Of a DNA stretch of 64,000 bases, positions 45,758 through 54,926 are shown in pieces (positions within the stretch are counted from its first letter, which is position 1; each line of letters begins with the position of its first letter). A model generated the notes under the pieces. That model made no database searches and was not told the origin of the DNA. It was given only the letters and a program-made list of their open reading frames with translations. Source of the DNA: Neocallimastix lanati (nom. inval.) (taxonomy: Eukaryota; Neocallimastigomycota; Neocallimastigomycetes; Neocallimastigales; Neocallimastigaceae). The stretch covers positions 767,501-831,500 of the forward strand of contig JACVTC010000066.1 of assembly GCA_016946835.1 (NCBI GenBank), given 5' to 3'. Position numbers and translations under genes: made by a program.

Positions 45758-48700
45758 TTACCTAATTCTTTTTCCTTCATTCAAACTATTCTTTTCCTCT
45801 CTTCTAGCAGCCCAATACTTATTTGCATTTTTAACATTTTCGGCTGCTTCTAAAGTCCATCGGTAATGATTTATAAATTTTTCTAACAACACTTCATCCG
45901 ATGACTTATTAATATCCTTGGTAGGTCTAGCAGCAATATCAAAAGGCTGCTGATCCTCCCTACCATAAACCAACTCAAAACTTGAATGTTTTGTTACCTT
46001 ATTTTTGGTAGTTCTAAGAGCCCATAAGGCGGATGGTAAAACTTCATCCCAATCCTTATTCTTAGAACCCAACAACCTCAATAACTTGCCGATCTCTTTA
46101 TTACGGTTTTCCGTAAGTCCATTACTTTCAGGATGATATGTGGAAATAAACTTCACATATACATCATAGAGATCTAAAAATATTTTCGTCATGTCCGAGG
46201 TGAACTGAACACCATTGTCAGTTGTTATTACCTGTGGAACACCATGACGAGCAAACACATTAATTAAGAACTTAATCACATCCTGTGATGTTATATTTTC
46301 CGTGGGTTCTGCTTCAACCCATTTGGTGAAGTAATCCACCACAACCATAATATATTGATTATTATTCTTCGTTTTAATCAAAGGTCCAATAATATCTAAA
46401 CCCAAATGTATAAAAGGACCTTCTACTTTAGTTGGAATATTTTCTGTAGGTTCTGGATATGGTTGTGACCTATTCAACTGACACTTGTCACAACTTTGCA
46501 CCACTCTTTTAATATCCATCACCATATTATTCCAATAAAAACTTTTACGAAGCCTTTGATAAGTCTTATAATATCCCTCATGACCTATCTTATGGGCTTC
46601 TAAAATAAGTTTTACTCTTTCCGTTTGATCCGTAATTAATTTACGATAGTCATTACCATCAACAAAATAATCTTCACCATCTATCGTAACAAATTTTTCA
46701 TTTATAAAGTCTTTAATAGTTTTAGAAAGCAACTCTTCTTCTTCCTTTGAAGTTAACTTAGTTGCCAATACCACAGAATCATCTCTTTTCTTCATCCTAG
46801 ATAATGCATCGGCTAACACATTTTTCTTACCCATTTGATATTGAATTTCAACACCAAGGGTACTAACAGTTAAGCACCACCTTGCTTGCCTAGCATTATT
46901 AGGTTCCTTATTTTTAAAGAAACTGATTAAAGGTTTATGATCTGTTATTACTACTGTTTTATTAGGATTTCCTAATATATAAGATTTCAACTTAGTAATA
47001 CAATAAATTAATGCAGCTCCTTCCAAGTCAGTAATGCCATAATTTTTCTCGGCTTTACTTAAACTTCTACTTATATAATGAACTGGATGTTCCTTTTTGG
47101 TTTCTAAATCTTCTTGGAGTAATACTCCTCCAATACCTTCATAGGAAGCATCAGTTCTAATTATAAACCTTTGATTAAAACTTGGATATTTTAAAATTGG
47201 AGCATTTATTAACTTTTCTTTTAACAGATCAAAACTTTGTTGATGTTCATTATTCCATTTATATTTAACATTCTTTCTTAATAATTTACATAAAGGAGCA
47301 GAGATTTGGGCATATTTATCAATAAAGTTTCTATAATATCCTACTGCTCCAAGAAAAGATCGTAATTCATGAACATCAACAGGTGCTACCCACTCCTTGA
47401 TAGCCTTAATTTTGCTATCCTGGGGACTTAAACCTTTCACTGATGCCTTATGACCTAAGACTTCTACTTCAGTCTGCATAAAGGCACATTTTTCAATGTT
47501 AACTTTCAATTTGTGTTGGCGAAATACTTCCAACACTTGCCTAATGTGGCTTATGTGTTCTTTTATACTCTTAGAGTATATTAAAATATCATCTATAAAG
47601 TTAAAAACAAACTTTCCTATAAATGGGAAAAGAATCCTATTCATTTCCCTTTGAAATGTAGCTGGGGCTCCGGTTAAACCAAAAGGCATAACCTTGAATT
47701 GGTAGTTACCAAATTTTGTGGTGAAGGTGGTAATTTCTACGCTTTCCTCATCCATCAAAATTTGATGATAACCAGAGTAAAGATCCATTGTTGTAAAAAT
47801 CTGTGCCCCATCTAAACTATCAAATATCTCATCAATGTAAGGTAATGAATAAGAATCTTTAACTGTTAAATCATTAACCTTACGATAATCAATACATAAT
47901 CGCCATTTACCGTTCTTCTTCGGTACTAACACTATTGGCGATGACCATTCGGAACAAGAAGGTTCAATTAATTTCTTATTAATTAATTTAATTAATTCCT
48001 CCTTAAGTATATCCGACTTAAATTTAACTAATCTATAGCACCTTTGCTTAACTGGTTTCGCACCAGGAATTAAATTAATCTTATGTGGAGGAAGATCAGA
48101 AGGTGTTAATTCTTCTGAAGAAGTAGCAACTATTTCTAAGTTCTCCTCCAGAATTTTAATTATTTCATCTTTATATTTTTCGTTTAAAGTATTTAGGAAA
48201 ATTTCATGATGAATATATTGCTTTGGGGATAATCCTTCAATTTTCTTTAAATCATTCTTTTTGGAATCCTCATCCAAAGCCTTAATCATACACAACAACT
48301 TTTCTTCATCTTCATAATCATTATTAATAGGTGCAATAACGTCAATTACTCCCTCAGGAGTAATTTGACACAAACTATATAAAATGGGGTGGATAAACAA
48401 ATTATAATCAATTTGGGTTTTTAAGTTAATTAGAATATCGTAAAAAGGATCCTCCTTTTCTACTATTCTACAATTAACCATTAATACAAGATTATTAATC
48501 TTTACTGGCACCCGAATGATATAACCTTCCGAGTAATCATCATTCTTAGTTGCCAACCTAATTCTGCCACGACTAATATCAATAGGTTCATATTCGGACG
48601 GAAGCTTATCTAAAAATTGTTGAGTAATTATACTTAAATTACTACATGAATCAATTAAAGCCTTCCCCGAAACACCTTCAACTGTAACATCAACCATGGC

Positions 48701-49624
48701 AATATCCTCTTCACATGGTTCGTTACCTTTACTTTTATAAGTGTGGTCTATGTTATTAACGACCACAGTCGTGGCTGACACATTATCCAACACCCCAGAG
48801 ATATTAGATTGGTCCCTATCCAATTTAATACCCTGTGACACCTTATATCTTAATTTTGGAGCAGCATCCAATAACTGTCCAAAAGTAATATTGCAATGGG
48901 CAGAATTTAAATCTTTAAGAATATCATATTCTTCTTCCCCCGATTGCATCTTAATTTTCCTAGATACCCTAGAACTTTTAATTTCTTTTTGAGTATCTTT
49001 ATCTTTACTATTTAACACCCTAGTTAAATCAATTACTTTATTATTCTCCTTCACAATACTTTTATTATTATCATTATTTTTTTTCATTAAATTTTTATTC
49101 TTTCTTTTATCATTATTTACATTATTTACAATAACTTCATCATTCACTAATGAATTATTATTAATATTATCATTACTATTATCATTACTATGATTATTAC
49201 TATAATTAGTATTACTATTACTAGCTCTTTCATTATCACGAATTTGTCTTTCACTCTCTTTTTCTTTTTCAATTCGTGGTTGAGCTAGAATAGATGGTTT
49301 AATTTGTTTAACAATTTTATTACTTATATTATTTTCTTTTACTTCTCGTTCTTTCTGTTTTCGTAATGCAGGAGTTATTATAGGTTTAGGATTCTCCTTC
49401 AACGACTTATGAATCCTTTTCTCTGCACTACCTTCATCATTATTAACATCATAAATTTTACGTTTAGATGCTCCTACTAAATAATCAACTTTCTTTTTAT
49501 TAACCACCCTTTTATTAGCAGGAGTTTCTTCAATATTAGAAAGACGAGAATTTTTAATTTCTTTTTGATATTTAAGTGAAGCTGCTTTATTAAGTATGGG
49601 AGAGCTTCTTATCCCATTACTCAA
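45758..49624 (-). CDS. Pol of element C: protease, RT, RNase H, integrase
   Basis: About 1290 residues entered by -1 slippage at 49624-49630 (FKLSNGIRSSPILNKAAS); no ATG is needed. A charged linker with KSLKENPKPIITPALRK precedes protease near residue 320 (KALIDSCSNLSIITQQF; D-S-C for D-S/T-G). RT: WRLCIDYRKVNDLT, FGLTGAPATFQREMN, FIDDILIYS. RNase H: IRTDASYEGIGGVLLQ, DLEGAALIY, ITDHKPL. Integrase: finger HKIGHEGYYKTYQRL and CDKCQ, LDIIGPL, TTDNGVQFT, PESNGLTENRNKEI; all D, D and E residues are present. The frame stops at TAA 45758-45760, 61 codons before the expected end. It is the most complete Pol of its group. Confidence 0.9.
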   Translation of the reverse strand: MSNGIRSSPILNKAASLKYQKEIKNSRLSNIEETPANKRVVNKKKVDYLVGASKRKIYDVNNDEGSAEKRIHKSLKENPKPIITPALRKQKEREVKENNISNKIVKQIKPSILAQPRIEKEKESERQIRDNERASNSNTNYSNNHSNDNSNDNINNNSLVNDEVIVNNVNNDKRKNKNLMKKNNDNNKSIVKENNKVIDLTRVLNSKDKDTQKEIKSSRVSRKIKMQSGEEEYDILKDLNSAHCNITFGQLLDAAPKLRYKVSQGIKLDRDQSNISGVLDNVSATTVVVNNIDHTYKSKGNEPCEEDIAMVDVTVEGVSGKALIDSCSNLSIITQQFLDKLPSEYEPIDISRGRIRLATKNDDYSEGYIIRVPVKINNLVLMVNCRIVEKEDPFYDILINLKTQIDYNLFIHPILYSLCQITPEGVIDVIAPINNDYEDEEKLLCMIKALDEDSKKNDLKKIEGLSPKQYIHHEIFLNTLNEKYKDEIIKILEENLEIVATSSEELTPSDLPPHKINLIPGAKPVKQRCYRLVKFKSDILKEELIKLINKKLIEPSCSEWSSPIVLVPKKNGKWRLCIDYRKVNDLTVKDSYSLPYIDEIFDSLDGAQIFTTMDLYSGYHQILMDEESVEITTFTTKFGNYQFKVMPFGLTGAPATFQREMNRILFPFIGKFVFNFIDDILIYSKSIKEHISHIRQVLEVFRQHKLKVNIEKCAFMQTEVEVLGHKASVKGLSPQDSKIKAIKEWVAPVDVHELRSFLGAVGYYRNFIDKYAQISAPLCKLLRKNVKYKWNNEHQQSFDLLKEKLINAPILKYPSFNQRFIIRTDASYEGIGGVLLQEDLETKKEHPVHYISRSLSKAEKNYGITDLEGAALIYCITKLKSYILGNPNKTVVITDHKPLISFFKNKEPNNARQARWCLTVSTLGVEIQYQMGKKNVLADALSRMKKRDDSVVLATKLTSKEEEELLSKTIKDFINEKFVTIDGEDYFVDGNDYRKLITDQTERVKLILEAHKIGHEGYYKTYQRLRKSFYWNNMVMDIKRVVQSCDKCQLNRSQPYPEPTENIPTKVEGPFIHLGLDIIGPLIKTKNNNQYIMVVVDYFTKWVEAEPTENITSQDVIKFLINVFARHGVPQVITTDNGVQFTSDMTKIFLDLYDVYVKFISTYHPESNGLTENRNKEIGKLLRLLGSKNKDWDEVLPSALWALRTTKNKVTKHSSFELVYGREDQQPFDIAARPTKDINKSSDEVLLEKFINHYRWTLEAAENVKNANKYWAARREEKNSLNEGKRIR

Positions 49625-49630
49625 TTTAAA
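49578..49630 (-). promoter_or_regulatory. -1 frameshift signal of element C
   Basis: Heptamer TTTAAAT (49624-49630) directly before the gag TGA (49621-49623). After eight bases, TGGGA (49612-49616) pairs with TCCCA (49597-49601). GAAGCT (49603-49608) pairs with AGCTTC (49578-49583). Same pseudoknot topology as A and 1. Confidence 0.8.
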
Positions 49631-50307
49631 CGTTTATTGTTTCTAATTTCCTTCCTATTTTTCTCAACAATTGCTCTCAACTTTGGGCAATTGTTTTGAT
49701 AATGACCTGGTTCTTTACAGAAATAACAAGCCTTTATTGTTAAACTTCTCATTTTTCTTGTTAATTCCTCTATGTCATTATCTTCTTTAGGTTTAATATT
49801 AACTTTTTGTTCTAATTTATTTTTAATAGGAGGATGAAAATTAACTCTATTATTAAAAGAAGATATATTTGCAGAAGGTGAAGGGGTAGTAGGATGTCTT
49901 CTTTGATTACTACCCATATAATTTAACCTATCTGCTTTTTCAGCAATTTTAAAGGCTTTTGACAGAGAAATGTTATCAAATAAGGTTAGACGTTTCCAGG
50001 CTTCAACATTGTTTTCAATGGAGTCTGTGTAATCTAAAACACTTATCTGACTTCTTTTCTTTTTATTTAATTTTAAATATAAAGTTTTATACTTGATATT
50101 AAAATCTTTGATTCTTTCATTTCTCTTAATTCTTAGAGCACGTAGCTCTCTTAATAAATTATTTTGATCCTCCCTAATGCCATAAAATTCTTCTATCGCT
50201 TTTACAATTCTATTAAGGGAAGGATAAGCCTTATTCTTTTTATCAATTTCTTTATCTTCTTCATTATCATCATCCTCATCTTCATCATTAATATCCTTAT
50301 AATTATT

Positions 50308-50344
<37 letters not shown>

Positions 50345-50574
50345 CTATCATCATCTTTATTATTATCATCCATTAATTCTTGGATGACTTTCCTGGTTTC
50401 ACCAATTGAGGTTAAAACACAGGCATAAAATATAATCTTGGAGTCTTCAACATGTTCAAGCTTTATCCAAAGCTCTAAATCAGACTTCCAAGTTTTAACA
50501 TCTAAATTTTCTTTGGATATTTTTTCAATATCCTTAAGTTCTTTTTTTAAATCTTTAAAATTAATTGTACTCAT
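49621..50574 (-). CDS. Gag of element C, intact
   Basis: 317 residues from ATG 50574 (MSTINFKDLKKELKDIEK); an in-frame ATG at 50589 adds only MFFFK. The capsid-like segment TWKSDLELWIKLEHVEDSK is followed by CVLTSIGETRKVIQEL. An acidic spacer encoded by a (GAT)n-type microsatellite (50309-50350) gives about a dozen Asp in a row. LLRELRALRIKRNERIKDFN comes next, then a basic tail with knuckle CYFCKEPGHYQNNC. It ends NNKRLN and TGA at 49621-49623. Gag would form the particle and bind element RNA. Confidence 0.9.
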
Positions 50575-50943
50575 TTTAAAAAAAAACACACTTTTAAAAA
50601 AAAATAAAATAAAAAAAAAATTGTTTTATTAATTATTTAATTGCTATATTTTTATTTATTTATTTATTTATTTACAATTAAAATTATATATTTAAGTAAT
50701 TTATATCTCTAGTGAGACGTTTCCGGCTAGTGTATATTTAATTTTGCTATATACACCCGTACTCCCCCTCCTGGACACTAGAATAAATATAAATTAATAA
50801 ACTAGTTGGAGTGTTCACTATTCTTTCAAGCTAATAACCCCTTTCGTTTATCTTTACTTAAATAAAAAAAATATATACAATTATTTACAAAAAAAATTTT
50901 TTTTTAATATAGCAATTAAAAATATTTAAAAACACAAAAATTA

Positions 50944-50979
<36 letters not shown>

Positions 50980-51582
50980 TTATTTATTTATTTATTTATT
51001 TGTTATCGGTTATTATTACAATATTTACAATTACAATTACAATTACAATTATTATTAAGTTTATATAATTACAACTTAAAAAAAACAAATAAACTTAATT
51101 AAAAACAAGGTAAATTAACAAACCTAATACAACTTGAAAAACCGCTATCTATTACAACTGCCGACCACGCAGAGGGACCTTAGTATTTCGGTATACTAAG
51201 TGAATTTGCCTGAGTCAAGTGGAGGAGCACCTAAACCGTGTTGAACGTATAATGGGTGATCTATAGGGTAATTTCTGCTTCCCAACAGTATTTACCGCTA
51301 TATCTAATCGGGGTTCGATTAGTTCGTAACCGGCCCCTCTCCAAACACCTGATTAAACCACTCGCAATTATAGAATTATCTATAACTGCTTAGTACGCAG
51401 TAAACTCAGTATATAGTTTTATTTGGAGCACGCGAAGACCAAATAAAACTGATGTTAATTTTTATTACTACCACAACAACAACAACAACAACAATCACAA
51501 CAACACCAACCACAACAACAACACAAAAAAACCGATAACAATAAAAAAAAATTTTATGATGATGATTGTAAAAGTGTGAAAA

Positions 51583-51613
<31 letters not shown>

Positions 51614-52224
51614 TAATTTAATTTAATTTAATTCTATTAAATTTAATTTAAAAAAAATTATTCTCATAATTCCAAAAAAAAATAAGTCCTAGTAGTTCCA
51701 ATTTCCTTCTTGGTCTTCTCCTTCTTGGTCTCTTCTTCTTGGTCTTCTTCTTGGTCTTCTTCTTGGTCTTCTTCTTGGTTTTCTTCTTGGTCTTCTTCTT
51801 GGTTTTCTTCTTGGTTTTCTTCTTGGTTTTCTTCTTGGTTTTCTTCTTGGTTTTCTTCTTGGTCTTCTTCTTGGTCTTCTTCTTGGTTTTCTTCTTGGTC
51901 TTCTTTTTCTTGGTCTTCTTCCACTTGGTTTTCTTCTTGGTCTTCTTTTTCTTGGTCTTCTTCCACTTGGTCTACTTCTTGGTCTTCTTTTTCTTGGTCT
52001 TCTTCCACTTGGTCTACTTCTTGGTCTTCTTTTTCTTGGTCTTCTTCCACTTGGTCTACTTCTTGGTCTTCTTTTTCTTGGTCTTCTTCCACTTGGTCTA
52101 CTTCTTGGTCTTCTTTTTCTTGGTCTTCTTCCACTTGGTCTACTTCTTGGTCTTCTTTTTCTTGGTCTTCTTCCACTTGGTCTACTTCTTGGTCTTCTTT
52201 TTCTTGGTCTTCTTCCACTTGGTC

Positions 52225-52256
<32 letters not shown>

Positions 52257-52268
52257 CTTCTTCTTCTT
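50575..52268 (-). other. Structured leader of element C
   Basis: From gag outward: AT-rich DNA, a block near 50710-50830 with TCTAGTG and CACTAGA arms, poly-T tracts, then a more GC-rich block at 51140-51450 with several perfect hairpins: 51179-51200 (8 bp, TTCGGT loop), 51304-51322 (7 bp) and 51415-51450 (12 bp). An (aac)n stretch follows at 51474-51530, then poly-T and the purine minisatellite next to the primer site. There is no convincing gene. Confidence 0.65.
51695..52268. repeat. Purine/pyrimidine minisatellite and (ttc)n next to primer site
   Basis: On the minus strand this is almost pure purine. About six to seven copies of a 42-base unit (coding-frame reading EEDQEKEDQEVDQV) lie at about 51900-52230. 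15-base subunits (TTCTTGGTTTTCTTC) lie at 51720-51900, and (TTC)n at 52228-52267 ends at the primer site. Because the period is a multiple of three, open frames appear in several phases; that is not evidence of coding. Confidence 0.85.
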
Positions 52269-52285
52269 CCCCGATATCTCCACCA
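52269..52285 (-). promoter_or_regulatory. Primer-binding site of element C
   Basis: Complement TGGTGGAGATATCGGGG, four bases inside the 5' LTR; identical to A and 1. Confidence 0.8.
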
Positions 52286-52289
52286 ATTT

Positions 52290-53299
52290 TGGTAGACTCG
52301 GGGTTGACACTTAGATATTTAAAATCAAGCAGGGGGGGACGGGTATTACCCTGCTTTGATTTTAAAAAAAAAAAAAAAAATAATTCTTGATTAAAAATTA
52401 TTTATTTTTTTTATTAATATAAAAGTTTTTTATTTAAAGTACACACATTTAATTTTTAAGAAATTGTTACAATATTTATATTTTTTTATAAATTTAAAGT
52501 ATAATTAATTGTTTATAATTTAAGTAATTTTATAGAATTATTGAATTAATTTTATATCAATAATTCATTTTTGTTTTAATTTTTATAAATATAATAATAT
52601 AATATTCAAATATAATTTAATTAAAAATAATTATAAAATAAATATATAGAAAATAGTTTTTACTATTTTCCGTGATATTTTTAAGTTAAATAAATTGTTT
52701 TTAAAGATTAATATAATAAATTTAATAATCTTTAATTATTTTAAATAATACTTGTAATTATTTTCAAAATAAAATAAAATTTTTATAATATTTAATTAAT
52801 AAATTTGATAATAATAATTTTTATAATAAGTAAAAATTTTTAATAATAATTTTTAATAATAAATTTAATTAATAATCTTAATAATTTTATAATAATATTT
52901 AATAGTTATAATATATAAATTTTTATAATAATATTTAATAATTTTAATAATTTTATAATATTAATAATTTATAATAATTTTTAGAATAATATTTAATTAA
53001 TAATTTTAATAATTTTATAATAATTTTTATAATAATATTTAATTAATAGTTTTAATAGTTTAGTATCTTAAAAGTATAATTTTAATATTTACAATTGTAT
53101 TTTAATATACATATATTTAATAATATAACAATAAAATAATTAATTAAAATTTATTTACATTATTTACAAGTTAAAATTAATTTATATCAAAATAAATTAA
53201 ATTTTATTATTAAGTTTAGGTTATCAAGAATATAGGAAAGTACAATTTAGTAAAGAATTATTAATAATAAAATAAAGGTTATTAATTCATTCTTTACCA
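52290..53299 (-). repeat. 5' LTR of element C
   Basis: 1010 bp, same as 44543-45551 apart from A-run length. The G-rich hairpin is at 52321-52363. CAAG follows at 53300-53303. Confidence 0.9.
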
Positions 53300-53303
53300 C
53301 AAG

Positions 53304-53937
53304 TGATAAATAATAATAATATATATTAAGAAATAGTAAAAGATTTTATAATATTTTAAATATTAAAATAATTAAATAGTAATAACTTAATAATAATCTT
53401 GTTCATAATATTAAATAATTATAATAATTTTTATTATTATAATAATATTATTTAATAATAATATTTATATGCATTTGATTGGAAAATATAGTTACACCAA
53501 CTATAATAATAATATAAATATAAAATTTTTTATATGGAATAATTAGTTCTTTAGAAATTAATTTATAAAATAATTATGAAATTTATTAAGAGAATTTATT
53601 TAGAAAAATAATGAATTTTAACAATTAAAAATATTTCTCAACGTTGTATAATCAACTATAAAAATATTAAATAAAAATTATTATTATAACAAATATATAA
53701 AGTTATAAACTATATTATTTATATTATAGTATTTAACTATTTTAATTATTTATAAAAAGAATTATAATATTTAATATATAGATTAAATATTATATAAATT
53801 TTTAATAAAACATTTTTTTTAAAATAATTAAGTAAATTTAAATATTAAATATCGGTAAAACTTGTTAAAATAAAACAAGGTAAAACGATATAAAATAAGT
53901 TTAAGAAAATAAAATAAATAATACCTTAAACTTATTA
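53304..53937 (+). repeat. 5' LTR of element E
   Basis: 634 bp, TGATAAATAATAATAAT to CCTTAAACTTATTA. It ends TA rather than the usual CA; the 3' copy agrees. Confidence 0.85.
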
Positions 53938-53939
53938 AG

Positions 53940-53957
53940 TGGTGGAGAACCTCATTC
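53940..53957 (+). promoter_or_regulatory. Primer-binding site of element E
   Basis: TGGTGGAGAACCTCATTC two bases after the LTR. It shares the first nine bases with the sites of 1, A, C and D. Confidence 0.7.
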
Positions 53958-54030
53958 TACTCCCGGGAAAGCAAATTCCTTGAACATTTTTTTATTATTA
54001 CATTTTTAAACCCATTTCTTGTATTTCAAA

Positions 54031-54882
54031 ATGAGTAGTAGTTCTAGTAAATCTGTTAAAGATGACTATGAAAAGGCTTCTAATATGGCAAAGGATATTG
54101 AAGCTTTAGGTGCCAAGAACACAAAATTTTTCAGATGGAAAATGGAACTGGAAGACATTTTCGAAGATCTTAATCTATCTGAAAAAGAAAAGAAAAGAAT
54201 CAGTATTTCTACTACCACCGGCAAATTAAAAGAGTCTTGTACAAATATTTACTTTCAGAACAAAAAGTTATCCTTTGAGGAGTTTACTTCAAAGATTGAA
54301 AAATTAATTGATAATGGTAAATCATCAATTAAGAACCTTTCAAAACTCGAAAATATTAAAATTTCTAATTTAACAGTTAATGAATTTAACAGTGAATATA
54401 GTGACTTGCTACATGGAATATCTGATAGAGACAAACCATCTGTTGAAAGACAGATATTCCTGTACACTAAAGCCTTTAAAAGAAGAACACCAATTTTTAA
54501 TATTCTTTTAAATAAACAACCAAAATCCTTAGAAGATGCCATGAATTATGCTTTAAAAGCTGAAGAAACCATTAATGAATATGAGAGTGACGACGAAAGT
54601 GATTTTTACAAATCTAAAAAGAGAACCAACTTTTCAAGAAGAAGACAGTCAAATTCTAATAACTCAAGACTTTTCGAAAATAAAGACAAGAATGAAAAAT
54701 CAAAACAATCAAAAGAAGAATCCGATTTAGAAGCCCTCACCAAGAGTTTTGCCGAAATGAAGATTCATGTATGTCATCGTTGTAATCAGAAAGGTCACGA
54801 AGAACGCTATTTTCCTAACGAAATGACTGATCTCAACAAAGCTATTGCTTCTATTCTATCCTTACAAGACCATTTAAATTAA
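54031..54882 (+). CDS. Gag of element E, knuckle missing its last Cys
   Basis: 283 residues from ATG 54031 (MSSSSSKSVKDDYEKASNMA); a TTG-initiated extension to 54019 is not needed. The capsid-like part has NTKFFRWKMELEDIFEDLNL and SISTTTGKLKES, matching the position of ELWI and LLTSTGE in the other Gags. A Lys/Ser/Asn-rich linker leads to the knuckle CHRCNQKGHEERYF: the fourth ligand, normally Cys, is Phe (TTT for TGT), so zinc binding should fail. It ends DHLN and TAA 54880-54882, preceded by the frameshift heptamer. Confidence 0.85.
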   Translation: MSSSSSKSVKDDYEKASNMAKDIEALGAKNTKFFRWKMELEDIFEDLNLSEKEKKRISISTTTGKLKESCTNIYFQNKKLSFEEFTSKIEKLIDNGKSSIKNLSKLENIKISNLTVNEFNSEYSDLLHGISDRDKPSVERQIFLYTKAFKRRTPIFNILLNKQPKSLEDAMNYALKAEETINEYESDDESDFYKSKKRTNFSRRRQSNSNNSRLFENKDKNEKSKQSKEESDLEALTKSFAEMKIHVCHRCNQKGHEERYFPNEMTDLNKAIASILSLQDHLN

Positions 54883-54926
54883 TTAAGGGAAGTTCTCAAT
54901 CTTCCCACCATATAAATAAAATTGAG
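54873..54926 (+). promoter_or_regulatory. -1 frameshift signal of element E
   Basis: Heptamer TTTAAAT (54873-54879) directly before the gag TAA. Seven bases later stem 1 GGGAAG (54887-54892) pairs with CTTCCC (54901-54906). Stem 2 CTCAAT (54895-54900) pairs with ATTGAG (54921-54926). Loop 1 is two bases, loop 3 fourteen, no base between stems: a textbook H-type pseudoknot. Confidence 0.85.

Larger units (their letters stand above)
44543..53299 (-). mobile_element. Ty3/gypsy element C, full length, nearly intact
   Basis: A minus-strand element of 8757 bases: 5' LTR 52290-53299, primer site 52269-52285, 1.7 kb leader with a purine minisatellite, gag 50574-49621, pol 49630-45575, purine tract AGAGGGGGCATCA, 3' LTR 44543-45551. 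Target duplication CAAG (44539-44542 and 53300-53303). LTRs of 1009 and 1010 bases are the same apart from homopolymer length as far as I can read, so insertion is recent. The only coding lesion found is TAA at 45758-45760. Confidence 0.9.

Noticed and set aside
51664-52218. Open frame of 184 codons rich in Glu, Asp and Gln
   Set aside because: Produced by a repeat whose period is a multiple of three; other frames and the opposite strand are equally open. It lies between primer site and gag, so it is leader sequence.
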